A stretch of DNA of 6,298 nucleotides from Candidatus Melainabacteria bacterium (GCA_903970565.1 CAJCJE010000351.1:1-6298), one strand, 5' to 3'. Positions 1 to 6,298 are shown, numbered from the stretch's first letter. The notes: generated by a model not told the origin, from the letters alone. Numbers and translations are program-made.

Positions 1-63
1 GCGGTCCATCAGTGAATGCAGGCAGTGGTTGACCGCGTCCGCCACTCTCGGTGCCGAACTCAC
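1..63 (-). CDS. Probable E1 beta subunit of a 2-oxoacid dehydrogenase (5' fragment only)
   Basis: A GTG start at 63-61 overlaps the E1 alpha stop as GTGA, with a strong GGGGAG ribosome site 7 bases upstream. The reading frame then stays open for 21 codons to the left edge. The peptide (SSAPRVADAVNHCLHSLMDR after the start) resembles the extreme N-terminus of E1 beta subunits, where a short helix ending in a basic or acidic turn precedes the first strand. E1 beta genes normally follow E1 alpha immediately, which supports the call. No catalytic residue is in view, so the identification rests mainly on position and start signals. Confidence 0.72.
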   Translation of the reverse strand, partial: MSSAPRVADAVNHCLHSLMDR

Positions 64-962
64 CTTGTCGCTCCCCAGGTCGCCAGCGGGCGTTGCCGTA
101 CCTCGTTCACCAGGGCGGCGACGTGTTCCCGCTGCCGGAGGTCGGATTCGGCAAAACGCCTGCCGAGTTGTTCGGCGTAATGTCCGAACCAGTCCTGCTT
201 GCGCAGGCTGGCCAACTCGTCGGCCGACCTCGTGTCATCTCCCTTGCTGTGTGGCCCGAGACGAACCGTGGCGAACTCGACTATGGCCGGCATGTGGTGT
301 ATCCGTACCCGTGACACCACGGGGGCGAGTTCCGCGCGGATCTGGACCACGTTGGTCGTGGTGAGCCGATGATGTCCGATGTCGAAGGCTGCGGCCCGCC
401 CTGCCACGGTGCCGGCGAGATGCCTTTCGGTCGGAGTCGACTGGGCGATTCCGTTGTTCTCCACGATCACCAGTAGCGGCAGCTGCCAGAGACTGGCGAT
501 GTTGAGCGCCTCGTAGACCACTCCTTCTCCGAAGGTGCCATCGCCGATGTACACGGCAGCGATTCGACCCGGTTGTACCCGCGTCGAATGGAGGGCCGCG
601 CCGACCGCGATCGGCAGGCTCTCGCCCTGGACTCCGGTACTGTGGAAACCGCCTCGGTGCAGGTGCTGACTACCACCGACACCGCTGCAAGGCGCTCCCT
701 CGCGACCGAGGATTTCCGCGAGCAGACCGGTCGGGTCATCGGTGTGGGCAACGTAGTGACCATGACCGCGGTGGTTGCTGAAGATGAAGTCGCCCTTCAG
801 CAGTGGGCTCAACGCCACCGGGATGTACTCCTGACCGAGGCAGGTGTGTATGGTCCCATTGATCTCGCCGGCGGCGAACAGATCGAGTAGTGCCAATTCC
901 AGGTGTCGGATCAGCAACAGAGTATTCAGGTCACTGTCCTCAATGGTATTCAGTGCGCTCAT
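60..962 (-). CDS. ThDP-dependent 2-oxoacid dehydrogenase E1 component, alpha subunit (pyruvate/branched-chain type)
   Basis: The 300-residue protein belongs to the E1 alpha family of pyruvate, acetoin and branched-chain 2-oxoacid dehydrogenases. E1 alpha/beta heterotetramers decarboxylate a 2-oxoacid on thiamine diphosphate and pass the acyl unit on. The Mg-ThDP motif is clear: GDGTFGEG (140-147) and ENN (168-170), with 26 residues between GDG and NN. The SNHRGHGHY segment (62-70), GGSQHLH (96-102) and the active-site loop region GPHSKGDD (236-243) also fit. It is somewhat shorter than typical housekeeping E1 alpha subunits (about 320-400). The start at 962 follows the ACP stop by one base, with an AAAGGA 12 bases upstream; the stop overlaps the next gene as GTGA. 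Its place in a PKS operon beside a private ACP and without E2/E3 in view suggests a biosynthetic role rather than central metabolism. The substrate cannot be told from the sequence. Confidence 0.92.
   Translation of the reverse strand: MSALNTIEDSDLNTLLLIRHLELALLDLFAAGEINGTIHTCLGQEYIPVALSPLLKGDFIFSNHRGHGHYVAHTDDPTGLLAEILGREGAPCSGVGGSQHLHRGGFHSTGVQGESLPIAVGAALHSTRVQPGRIAAVYIGDGTFGEGVVYEALNIASLWQLPLLVIVENNGIAQSTPTERHLAGTVAGRAAAFDIGHHRLTTTNVVQIRAELAPVVSRVRIHHMPAIVEFATVRLGPHSKGDDTRSADELASLRKQDWFGHYAEQLGRRFAESDLRQREHVAALVNEVRQRPLATWGATR
71..76 (-). promoter_or_regulatory. Ribosome binding site for the probable E1 beta gene
   Basis: GGGGAG lies inside the last codons of E1 alpha, 7 bases before the GTG at 63. 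This is close to ideal spacing and decides the choice of a GTG start. Confidence 0.7.
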
Positions 963-963
963 G

Positions 964-1209
964 TCAAAATGTGATCCTTTTACGCCGCGTCAGGTCCCAC
1001 AGCTCGGTCACGGTTCGGATCGTCAACATCTCACGTGGCGCGAACTTCACCTGAAAGGTGTCTTCGACCTGAGCCATGAGCTGGAGTCGTTGCAAGCTGG
1101 TCCACCGGCCTGCTGAGTCCAAGTCGGTGCAGACCGTCACCTCGGCCACCGGAATTCCCAGAACCCGCGCGGCGAGCGCGACGAAGGCTTCCTCGTCATC
1201 ATGCGTCAT
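964..1209 (-). CDS. Stand-alone acyl carrier protein
   Basis: This small protein of 81 residues fits a single carrier-protein fold. Ser38 in RWTSLQRLQLMAQVEDTF is the likely phosphopantetheine attachment site; the residue before it is Thr instead of the Asp of the common DSL motif. The following hydrophobic/acidic helix and the TIRTVTELWDL segment match helices II and IV of ACPs. The start at 1209 is chosen because it forms an ATGA overlap with the PKS stop, has a GGAG sequence 7 bases upstream, and begins just before the first ACP helix. Its TGA stop lies one base before the E1 alpha ATG. The context suggests a dedicated carrier for the unit handled by the E1 enzyme, rather than a fatty-acid ACP. 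It could instead serve another enzyme of the cluster outside the window. Confidence 0.9.
   Translation of the reverse strand: MTHDDEEAFVALAARVLGIPVAEVTVCTDLDSAGRWTSLQRLQLMAQVEDTFQVKFAPREMLTIRTVTELWDLTRRKRITF
975..980 (-). promoter_or_regulatory. Possible weak ribosome binding site for E1 alpha
   Basis: AAAGGA lies in the ACP gene 12 bases before the ATG at 962. The spacing is long, so translation may depend partly on reinitiation by ribosomes ending at the ACP stop one base upstream of the start. The local sequence is also more A/T-rich than its surroundings, which fits an accessible start region. Confidence 0.4.
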
Positions 1210-4200
1210 CGGTCGTCTCCACGAGAGATCTGACCCGCGTCGACCCAGTTTCGGACAGCCCGCACAGTGGTGTCGACGTGTTCGTCGAGCATGCTCCAGT
1301 GGTCGCCGGGCACGTCCACTACGTCGTGCGGCAACGGCCAACGAGGCCGCCATTCCGTCAAACTCGCGTCAGCCAGCATCTCTGACGTGGGTGCACTGGC
1401 GCGGACAAGGAGGGTGGGCACCGATACGGAGCTGGGTTGCCAAGCGTCGAAAAGTCGGGTGTACGCCCCGCCCACGACGATGACCGAGTCCTCGAAGAAG
1501 CGCTCGAACAGTGCGGTCGGTAGATCGCGGCCCCAGGTGACGAGCGCGTTGTTGCGGCCGTCATGTCTGCTGTCGGTCGGCTGGTGTGTGTCGATCAGCA
1601 CGAGGCCTGCGGGCGCGTGCCCGCTCGATGCCAGCGCCTCTGCCACCGCCTGGGCCACATTTCCGCCGGTGCAGTAACCAACGAGGACAACCGGAGCGTC
1701 CTTGACCTGCCGCCGGATCGTCTCGGCCTGCACAAGGGCGAGGGTCCGGACGCTGTCCGGTACCGCGGCGCCGTCACGAAGGCCCGGATACTCCAGCATG
1801 AACAGGTCCGCGTAACCATCGATCCGCTCTGCCACTTGCGCCGGCGCGCCGGGGATGAGAGCCACGTAGCTCGGCACGAAGAACATCGCGGGACCATCCG
1901 ATCCCCGCGCCAGGCGAGCAGGAGCGATGGCGTAGTGGTCGCTCTCCTCCTCGGAGAAGGACGGCAGTGCGTAGGAGGCGTTGAATCGCAGGGACATCGC
2001 TTTGTCCGCGCCCTCGGCGCGCAGCACCCGGTGATACAGGGAGGCGAACCGGTACGACGGCGCGTGCGGCTCAACCGGAGCTGGGGCAAGCTCCGCAAGG
2101 GCTTGGTACACGTGGGCGGTCAACTCCGGCACGGTCGGATGGTTGAACACGCTGGTGGCGGTGAGTGCTACCCCGGCCAGCAGGTTTATCCGGTTGCGTA
2201 GCTTGACCGCCGCGAGGGAGTCGACGCCCATGTCGTCGAAGTGCTTTCCGGTCGGCACCTCCGTCGGGTCGGCGAAGCCCAGTACCACCGCTATCTCGGC
2301 GGTGATCAGTGCCGACAGAGCCGGCTCACGCTCGGTTTCGGGCAGCGTCAGGAGGTTGCGGTGCCAAGAACCGGTCTCGTTCTGCCCGGCGCCTTCGGCG
2401 TTGTCATCCGTCGTCGACGGCGGCTCCGGCGATGCGGGGACCAGTTCGCGCAGCAGCGGTGGAATGTCGTGTTGGCGACGCAGCGCGGCCAGGTCCAGTG
2501 GCACCGGAACGAGGACGGGCTCGCCCGCCCACACCGCGTGATCGAACAACGCGTTGCCGTGTTCGGGCGAGATTGCCATGCTTCGGCGGTCGGCGAGGTG
2601 ATTGCGGGCCGATGCGCTCAACTTGTCGGCCATGTTGCTCGCTGCGCGGGTACTGGCTCGGGCACTGTCGTCGGTGTCGGGCGGTGTCGGGTCGGGCGTC
2701 GAGGTGTCCCAGAGGCCCCATGCCAGTGACAGGGCCGGCAGCCCGGATCGAACGCGGTGCCGCGCGAGCGCGTCGAGGAACGCGTTGGCCGCGGCGTAGC
2801 TCGCCTGGCCGGGCCGCCCGAACACACCTGACGCGGAGGAGTAGAGAATGAAAGCGGAAAGTGGGAGGTGTCTGGTCGCCTCGTGTAAGAACCACGCCGC
2901 ATCCGCTTTCGGCGCCAGCACCCGGTCGACTCGCTGCGGGGTCAGCGATTCGAGCACGCCGTCATCGAGCACGGCGGCGAGGTGGATCACCGCCGTCGGA
3001 CTCGGTTCGCAGTCCGCTACCAGCTTTTCCACCGCGACCCGGTCGGTGACGTCGCAGGACACCAGACTGACCTGAGCACCGTGGTGCTCCAGGCTCGCGC
3101 GCAGGGTGTCGGCATCGGCGGCCTGCGCGCCCTGCCGGCTGGCCAACACCAGGTGCCGCACCCCGTAACGCGCCACGAGGTGCTGGGCCAGCACGACGCC
3201 GAGGCCGCCCGTGCCGCCGGTGATCAGGACGGTGCCAGTCGGATCAATCGGCATCGGTCGGTCGTCGTCGGCCGTCTCGTGCGGTCGCAACGGCAGCAGG
3301 CGATAGACGTGTGCCACGCCATCCCGGACGGCCACCTGCGGCTCGTCCAGGTTGACGGCGCGGGCCAATGCCGACCTCGACGCCTCGGTGTCGTCGAGGT
3401 CGATCAGCATGATGCGACCGGGGTGTTCGTGTTGGACGCTGCGGACCATGCCCACCACGGCCGCGGCTGCCGGGTCCGGGTCATCGGTGGTGGCGTTGCG
3501 AGTGACCACGACCAGGCGCGCTGTCGGCGAGAACTCGCCGCTGGGCTCCGCCAACCATCGTTGGAGTGCCGAGAGCACCAGCGTGGTGAGTTCGCGAGCG
3601 CGTCGCGGTGGGGCACCCGACTCGGAGAGCACGGCCGGTAGCAGCACGTGCGTCGCCGTGCTCGGTGAGCCGGTACGCCACAGGTCCTGGGCCAGGCCCA
3701 GCGGGTCGGCGCCGAGCACTGCCCAGGCGACGCTGGCCGTGGCCGGCATCGGCGCCGTGATCCAGGCCGGTCGGTAGAGCCCCCGTTCGGCTGCCGTCCG
3801 CGCAGTTGCCGTATCGCTGAAGGCGCGGCTGGTCAACGACTCGATGGCGGCGACCGGCCGACCCGAGTGATCGGTCAGGGTGACCGAACGGGTGCCCGAG
3901 TCCGAGTGAGCCACTCGGACTCGCACGCTCGCCGCGTGCGGGGCATACAGCCGAACACCTTCGAAGGCGAAGGGCACCGACAGCGTGAGCGGCTCGGTTC
4001 CGGCGGAAGCGACCTTGTTGAGCAGACTGGCATGCATCGCGGCATCCAGCACCGCCGGATGCAGGCAGAACCGGCCTGCATCCGCACTCGGCACACTCAC
4101 CTCGGCGAACAACTCCTCGCCGCGCCGCCACACCGACGTCACGGCCTGAAACGCGGGGCCGTAGCGGTACCCGAGCGTTGCCAGCCGGTCATAGGCTCCG

Positions 4201-6298
4201 ATCAGATCGACCGGCACGCTACCCGGAGGTGGCCAGGCCAACTCGTACTTCTCGGTTGGCGGCCCACCAGGGGTGAACACCGCTGTCGCGTGTTTGGTCC
4301 AGGGGATGGCGACAAATGACTCGCGACGGGCGTAGAAGTCGACCGAACGTTGCTCGCCGTCGAACTCACCCACGACCACCTGGAGTTGGACGGTCTCGTC
4401 ATCGGCCAGCGCCAGCGGTGCGAGAACGACGAGTTCGGCGAGGCGGTCCATGCCGCACTCACGAGCGGCTTCGAATGCCATTTCGACGAATGCCGTGCCG
4501 GGAACCACGACAGTCGCGCCGATGACATGGTCCGCCAGCCAGGGCTGTAATCGACTGGAGAGCTTCCCATCATAGCGGATTCGCCCGGTATCGGCGTCCG
4601 GTATCGCCGGGCCGAGCAGCGGATGCCGCCGACCCGTCGCCTCACCTGGCGCGCTCGGCTCAGGGGCGTCCAACCAATAACGCCGCCGTTGGAACGAATA
4701 CGTCGGCAGATCACACCGTCGCGCCCCACTGCCGGCATAGCCGGCGGCCCAGTCGAGGTCAAGACCGGCAACGTGCAGCCGGGCCACGGCTGTCAACAGC
4801 GCGTCGGCCTCGTTCCGTCCGGACAGCGTGGTCGGCACACAGGTCATCTTCGCGGTCGGCGGGCAGTCCTCGGCAAGCGCCGTCAGGATGCTGTCCGGAC
4901 CCACCTCGACGAGAGTGGTGACGCCGGCCTCGCCGAGTGACCGCATCGCGTCCGCGAAGCGGACGGCCTCCCGCACATGCCGCACCCAGTACTCGACCGA
5001 CGCGAACCGTTCGACCTCCACGCATCCGGTCAGTGTCGACACGATCGGCACGTTCGGACGGTGGAAGGTCAACTCGTCGGCGACCGCGCGGAACTCGGCC
5101 AGCATCGGCTCCATCAGGGGCGAGTGGAACGCATGACTCACCCGCAGGCGGGTGCTGCGCCGTCCGGTCCGACCGACCTTCGCCGCCACCTCGGTCACCG
5201 ATGCCTCCTCGCCTGAGATGACCACCGAGGTCGGCCCGTTGATCGCCGCCACCGAGACCTGACCGGACAAGCCGGCTAGATGTGGCTCAACCTCAACCAA
5301 CGACGCCTGTAGTGCGATCATCGCGCCGCCGCCGGGTAACGCCGCCATCAGGCGACCGCGTGCCGCCACCAGACGAGCCGCGTCCGACAGTGACAGCACG
5401 CCGGCCACGTGCGCGGCGGCCAACTCACCGATCGAGTGCCCCACGAGGTATGCCGGCCTGACGCCCCAGGACCGGAGGAGCCGAAACAGCGCCACCTCGT
5501 AGGCGAACAGCGCGGGCTGGGCGAAGTCCGTCCGGTTCAGCAGTCCGGCTTCGGCCGGATCGCCGATGACCCGCCGTAGCGGGGTCGGCAGACAGCGGTC
5601 CAGCTCTCCGCAGACCTCCTCGAAGGCTTCCCGGAAAGCTGGGAACCGCAGCGAGAGGTCCGCCCCCATACCACTGTGCTGGGCACCCTGACCGGTGAAC
5701 AGTACGGCGAGCGAATGCTGATCTGTCGCCGTACCAAGGACAATTCCATTGCTGTCGGCACCGGTGGCGAGTGCGTCCAGCGCGCTCAGCCGACTCGCGC
5801 GGTCGGCGGCGACCAGCGCCGCTCGATGTTCCAGGTGGGCGCGGGTGACCGCCAACGAGTACCCGAGGTCCAGTGCGGTGGTCTCCGGCCGGCGTCGGAC
5901 CTCTGTCGCCAGCGCTGCGGCCTGGGCACGCAGCGCCCTGTTGTCCGGCGCGGACAGCAACCACGGCGGCATCGCGGGATCGACTGTTGGGCGAGGCTGC
6001 TCCTCCCGGACGGGAGGCTCCTCGATGATCACATGAGCGTTGGTCCCGCTGATGCCGAAGGAGGAAACCCCGGCGCGGCGCGGCCGACCACCGGTCGGCC
6101 AGGCCCGTTGCTCCGCAAGCAGGCGCACCGCGCCCACAGACCAGTCCACTCGCGACGAAGGCTTCTCGGCATACAGTGACCTCGGCAGGGTCTCGTGGCG
6201 CATCGCCTGGACCATCTTGATGACGCCCGCCACCCCGGCAGCCGCGAGGGTGTGGCCGATGTTGGACTTGATCGAACCAAGCCATACTGGCCGGTCCA
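1206..6298 (-). CDS. Type I modular polyketide synthase, terminal module (partial: KS C-terminus-AT-DH-KR-ACP-TE)
   Basis: The gene is open at the right edge; the first full codon in frame is at 6296, giving 1,696 visible residues (residue 1 at 6296). Domains in order: end of a ketosynthase (residues 1-93), acyltransferase (about 197-476), dehydratase (558-826), ketoreductase (840-1269), acyl carrier protein (1322-1401, Ser1360) and thioesterase (1412-1688). There is no enoylreductase. All catalytic motifs of AT, DH and KR are present. The module should add a malonyl-derived C2 unit, reduce and dehydrate it to a 2-enoyl-ACP, and release or transfer the chain through a TE with a Cys nucleophile. 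The TE at the C-terminus, with only about 8 further residues and no docking domain, marks the end of the assembly line. The TGA stop overlaps the next gene's ATG. Three TTA leucine codons occur (residues 320, 583, 1137). The true start lies outside the window; a GTG at 6233 is inside the KS and is not a start. Confidence 0.97.
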   Translation of the reverse strand, partial: DRPVWLGSIKSNIGHTLAAAGVAGVIKMVQAMRHETLPRSLYAEKPSSRVDWSVGAVRLLAEQRAWPTGGRPRRAGVSSFGISGTNAHVIIEEPPVREEQPRPTVDPAMPPWLLSAPDNRALRAQAAALATEVRRRPETTALDLGYSLAVTRAHLEHRAALVAADRASRLSALDALATGADSNGIVLGTATDQHSLAVLFTGQGAQHSGMGADLSLRFPAFREAFEEVCGELDRCLPTPLRRVIGDPAEAGLLNRTDFAQPALFAYEVALFRLLRSWGVRPAYLVGHSIGELAAAHVAGVLSLSDAARLVAARGRLMAALPGGGAMIALQASLVEVEPHLAGLSGQVSVAAINGPTSVVISGEEASVTEVAAKVGRTGRRSTRLRVSHAFHSPLMEPMLAEFRAVADELTFHRPNVPIVSTLTGCVEVERFASVEYWVRHVREAVRFADAMRSLGEAGVTTLVEVGPDSILTALAEDCPPTAKMTCVPTTLSGRNEADALLTAVARLHVAGLDLDWAAGYAGSGARRCDLPTYSFQRRRYWLDAPEPSAPGEATGRRHPLLGPAIPDADTGRIRYDGKLSSRLQPWLADHVIGATVVVPGTAFVEMAFEAARECGMDRLAELVVLAPLALADDETVQLQVVVGEFDGEQRSVDFYARRESFVAIPWTKHATAVFTPGGPPTEKYELAWPPPGSVPVDLIGAYDRLATLGYRYGPAFQAVTSVWRRGEELFAEVSVPSADAGRFCLHPAVLDAAMHASLLNKVASAGTEPLTLSVPFAFEGVRLYAPHAASVRVRVAHSDSGTRSVTLTDHSGRPVAAIESLTSRAFSDTATARTAAERGLYRPAWITAPMPATASVAWAVLGADPLGLAQDLWRTGSPSTATHVLLPAVLSESGAPPRRARELTTLVLSALQRWLAEPSGEFSPTARLVVVTRNATTDDPDPAAAAVVGMVRSVQHEHPGRIMLIDLDDTEASRSALARAVNLDEPQVAVRDGVAHVYRLLPLRPHETADDDRPMPIDPTGTVLITGGTGGLGVVLAQHLVARYGVRHLVLASRQGAQAADADTLRASLEHHGAQVSLVSCDVTDRVAVEKLVADCEPSPTAVIHLAAVLDDGVLESLTPQRVDRVLAPKADAAWFLHEATRHLPLSAFILYSSASGVFGRPGQASYAAANAFLDALARHRVRSGLPALSLAWGLWDTSTPDPTPPDTDDSARASTRAASNMADKLSASARNHLADRRSMAISPEHGNALFDHAVWAGEPVLVPVPLDLAALRRQHDIPPLLRELVPASPEPPSTTDDNAEGAGQNETGSWHRNLLTLPETEREPALSALITAEIAVVLGFADPTEVPTGKHFDDMGVDSLAAVKLRNRINLLAGVALTATSVFNHPTVPELTAHVYQALAELAPAPVEPHAPSYRFASLYHRVLRAEGADKAMSLRFNASYALPSFSEEESDHYAIAPARLARGSDGPAMFFVPSYVALIPGAPAQVAERIDGYADLFMLEYPGLRDGAAVPDSVRTLALVQAETIRRQVKDAPVVLVGYCTGGNVAQAVAEALASSGHAPAGLVLIDTHQPTDSRHDGRNNALVTWGRDLPTALFERFFEDSVIVVGGAYTRLFDAWQPSSVSVPTLLVRASAPTSEMLADASLTEWRPRWPLPHDVVDVPGDHWSMLDEHVDTTVRAVRNWVDAGQISRGDDR
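1217..1220 (-). promoter_or_regulatory. Ribosome binding site for the stand-alone ACP
   Basis: GGAG lies within the last PKS codons, 7 bases before the ATG at 1209. Together with the ATGA stop-start overlap it supports this start over the in-frame upstream codons, which would extend into the TE-coding region. Confidence 0.65.
1233..2063 (-). other. Terminal thioesterase domain with a cysteine nucleophile
   Basis: This is an alpha/beta-hydrolase thioesterase of the PKS/NRPS type. The nucleophile elbow reads GYCTGG, with Cys1542 encoded by TGC at 1673-1671, where most such TEs have GxSxG. The acid is probably Asp1569 in VLIDTHQP and the base His1666 in GDHWSML, so the triad would be Cys-Asp-His. 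The fold is otherwise complete, about 277 residues, with the usual N-terminal LYHRVL-type segment. Expected role: acceptance of the finished enoyl chain from Ser1360 of the ACP, then hydrolysis, cyclisation or transfer. Which of these it does is not visible. Confidence 0.92.
2094..2333 (-). other. Acyl carrier protein domain of the PKS
   Basis: The phosphopantetheine site is Ser1360 in the canonical MGVDSLAAVKLRNR motif. The downstream TSVFNHPTVPELTAHV stretch is the usual helix III-IV region of PKS ACPs. It holds the growing chain for KR and DH processing and hands it to the adjacent thioesterase. A low-complexity Pro/Ala/Glu linker separates it from the TE. Confidence 0.96.
2490..3779 (-). 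other. Ketoreductase domain, B-type, with its structural subdomain
   Basis: The structural half occupies about residues 840-1020. The NADPH-binding motif TGGTGGLG is at 1026-1033. The LDD motif (1110-1112) marks a B-type KR, which gives a 3R (D) hydroxyl, and the Trp diagnostic of A-types is absent. Catalytic Lys1130, a Ser in SSASG (about 1154), Tyr1167 and Asn1171 are all in place, so the domain should be active. B-type KRs paired with a DH normally lead to a trans double bond. No enoylreductase lies between the DH and the catalytic KR; the ~190 residues there fit the KR structural subdomain. Confidence 0.93.
3819..4625 (-). other. Dehydratase domain, motifs intact
   Basis: The domain begins at HPLLG (residue 558). 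The catalytic His590 lies in the HxxxGxxxxP pattern (HVIGATVVVP). YGPAF (712-716) is present, and the second catalytic residue Asp751 lies in LDAAMH with His755. All residues expected of an active double-hotdog dehydratase are there, so dehydration of the KR product to a 2-enoyl thioester is expected. A TTA leucine codon (4550-4548, residue 583) lies just upstream of the catalytic His. Confidence 0.92.
4869..5708 (-). other. Acyltransferase domain, malonyl-CoA type
   Basis: The domain starts at the FTGQGAQ motif (residues 200-206). The nucleophile is Ser288 in GHSIG and the catalytic His is His388. Three specificity signatures agree on malonyl-CoA: RTDFAQ (255-260) matches the malonyl pattern rather than the methylmalonyl VDVVQ pattern, Ile follows the Ser where methylmalonyl ATs usually have Gln, and HAFH (388-391) replaces YASH. 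The post-AT linker LPTYSFQRRRYW (530-541) follows. The signatures are established family knowledge; the substrate is an inference from them. Confidence 0.93.
6018..6298 (-). other. Ketosynthase domain, C-terminal fragment
   Basis: The visible part begins at the end of the KS fold. It shows the IKSNIGH motif (residues 9-15), which carries the conserved Lys10 and catalytic His15. The typical helix AGVAGVIKMV follows, then the C-terminal motif VSSFGISGTNAHVIIEE (residues 77-93) that closes KS domains. The active-site Cys and first catalytic His are outside the window, so whether the KS is active cannot be judged beyond these residues. Confidence 0.96.

Noticed and set aside
957..1000. A/T-richer patch around the ACP/E1 alpha junction as a possible internal promoter or terminator
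   Set aside because: No convincing -10/-35 pair or stable hairpin with a T-run; it fits a translation start region with a 1-base gap between coupled genes.
1210..1353. Longer version of the stand-alone ACP starting further upstream in the same frame
   Set aside because: The extra 48 residues overlap the TE-coding region, are Arg-rich and unlike ACP sequence; the ATGA overlap and ribosome site support the start at 1209.
1563..2201. Plus-strand open frame of about 210 codons opposite the TE/ACP coding region
   Set aside because: High-GC antisense frame over a well-supported PKS domain; the translation is rich in Arg/Gly/His without recognisable family motifs, as expected of a shadow frame.
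2982..3641. Plus-strand open frame of about 220 codons opposite the KR region
   Set aside because: Lies wholly antisense to the conserved KR; the composition is shadow-like and no domain is recognisable.
3246..3779. Possible enoylreductase or extra domain between DH and the catalytic KR
   Set aside because: The stretch is about the size of the KR structural subdomain and lacks an ER NADPH-binding motif; it is the normal N-terminal half of the KR.
6231..6233. GTG as a start of the PKS protein
   Set aside because: The frame is open to the window edge and the upstream codons encode the conserved KS motif IKSNIGH, so the GTG is an internal Val codon.

Overview
The window is high-GC DNA (roughly two-thirds G+C by eye) that is almost entirely coding, all on the minus strand. 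Codon use, overlapping ATGA/GTGA gene junctions, rare TTA leucine codons and a modular type I polyketide synthase (PKS) point to an actinomycete (Streptomyces, Saccharopolyspora, Amycolatopsis or a relative; the genus cannot be fixed from this piece). It is an internal slice of a secondary-metabolite gene cluster.

Reading in the direction of transcription (high to low coordinates): about 5.1 kb from the right edge encodes the C-terminal end of a type I PKS. It enters inside a ketosynthase and continues through AT (malonyl-type), DH, KR (B-type), ACP and a terminal thioesterase, so this is the last module of the assembly line. It is followed, with a 4-base ATGA overlap, by an 81-residue stand-alone acyl carrier protein. 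One base later comes a 300-residue thiamine-diphosphate (ThDP) dependent 2-oxoacid dehydrogenase E1 alpha subunit. A GTGA overlap then leads into the first 21 codons of what looks like the matching E1 beta subunit, cut by the left edge.

The last PKS module should extend with malonyl-CoA, reduce the beta-ketone to an alcohol and dehydrate it to a 2-enoyl chain; there is no enoylreductase. The thioesterase carries Cys where Ser is the usual nucleophile (GYCTGG). The downstream trio ACP + E1 alpha + E1 beta is tightly coupled to the PKS and has no E2 or E3 gene in view. The most interesting reading is that a dedicated ThDP E1 enzyme supplies or transfers an acyl (or hydroxyacyl) unit on a private carrier protein, either as a starter/extender unit or for a late C-C bond-forming step near chain release. 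This is inference; the chemistry cannot be read from the sequence alone.

There are no RNA genes, mobile elements, CRISPR arrays, long repeats or terminators that I could support, and no intergenic stretch longer than one base. Three in-frame TTA codons in the PKS suggest bldA-type developmental control if the host is a Streptomyces-like organism.
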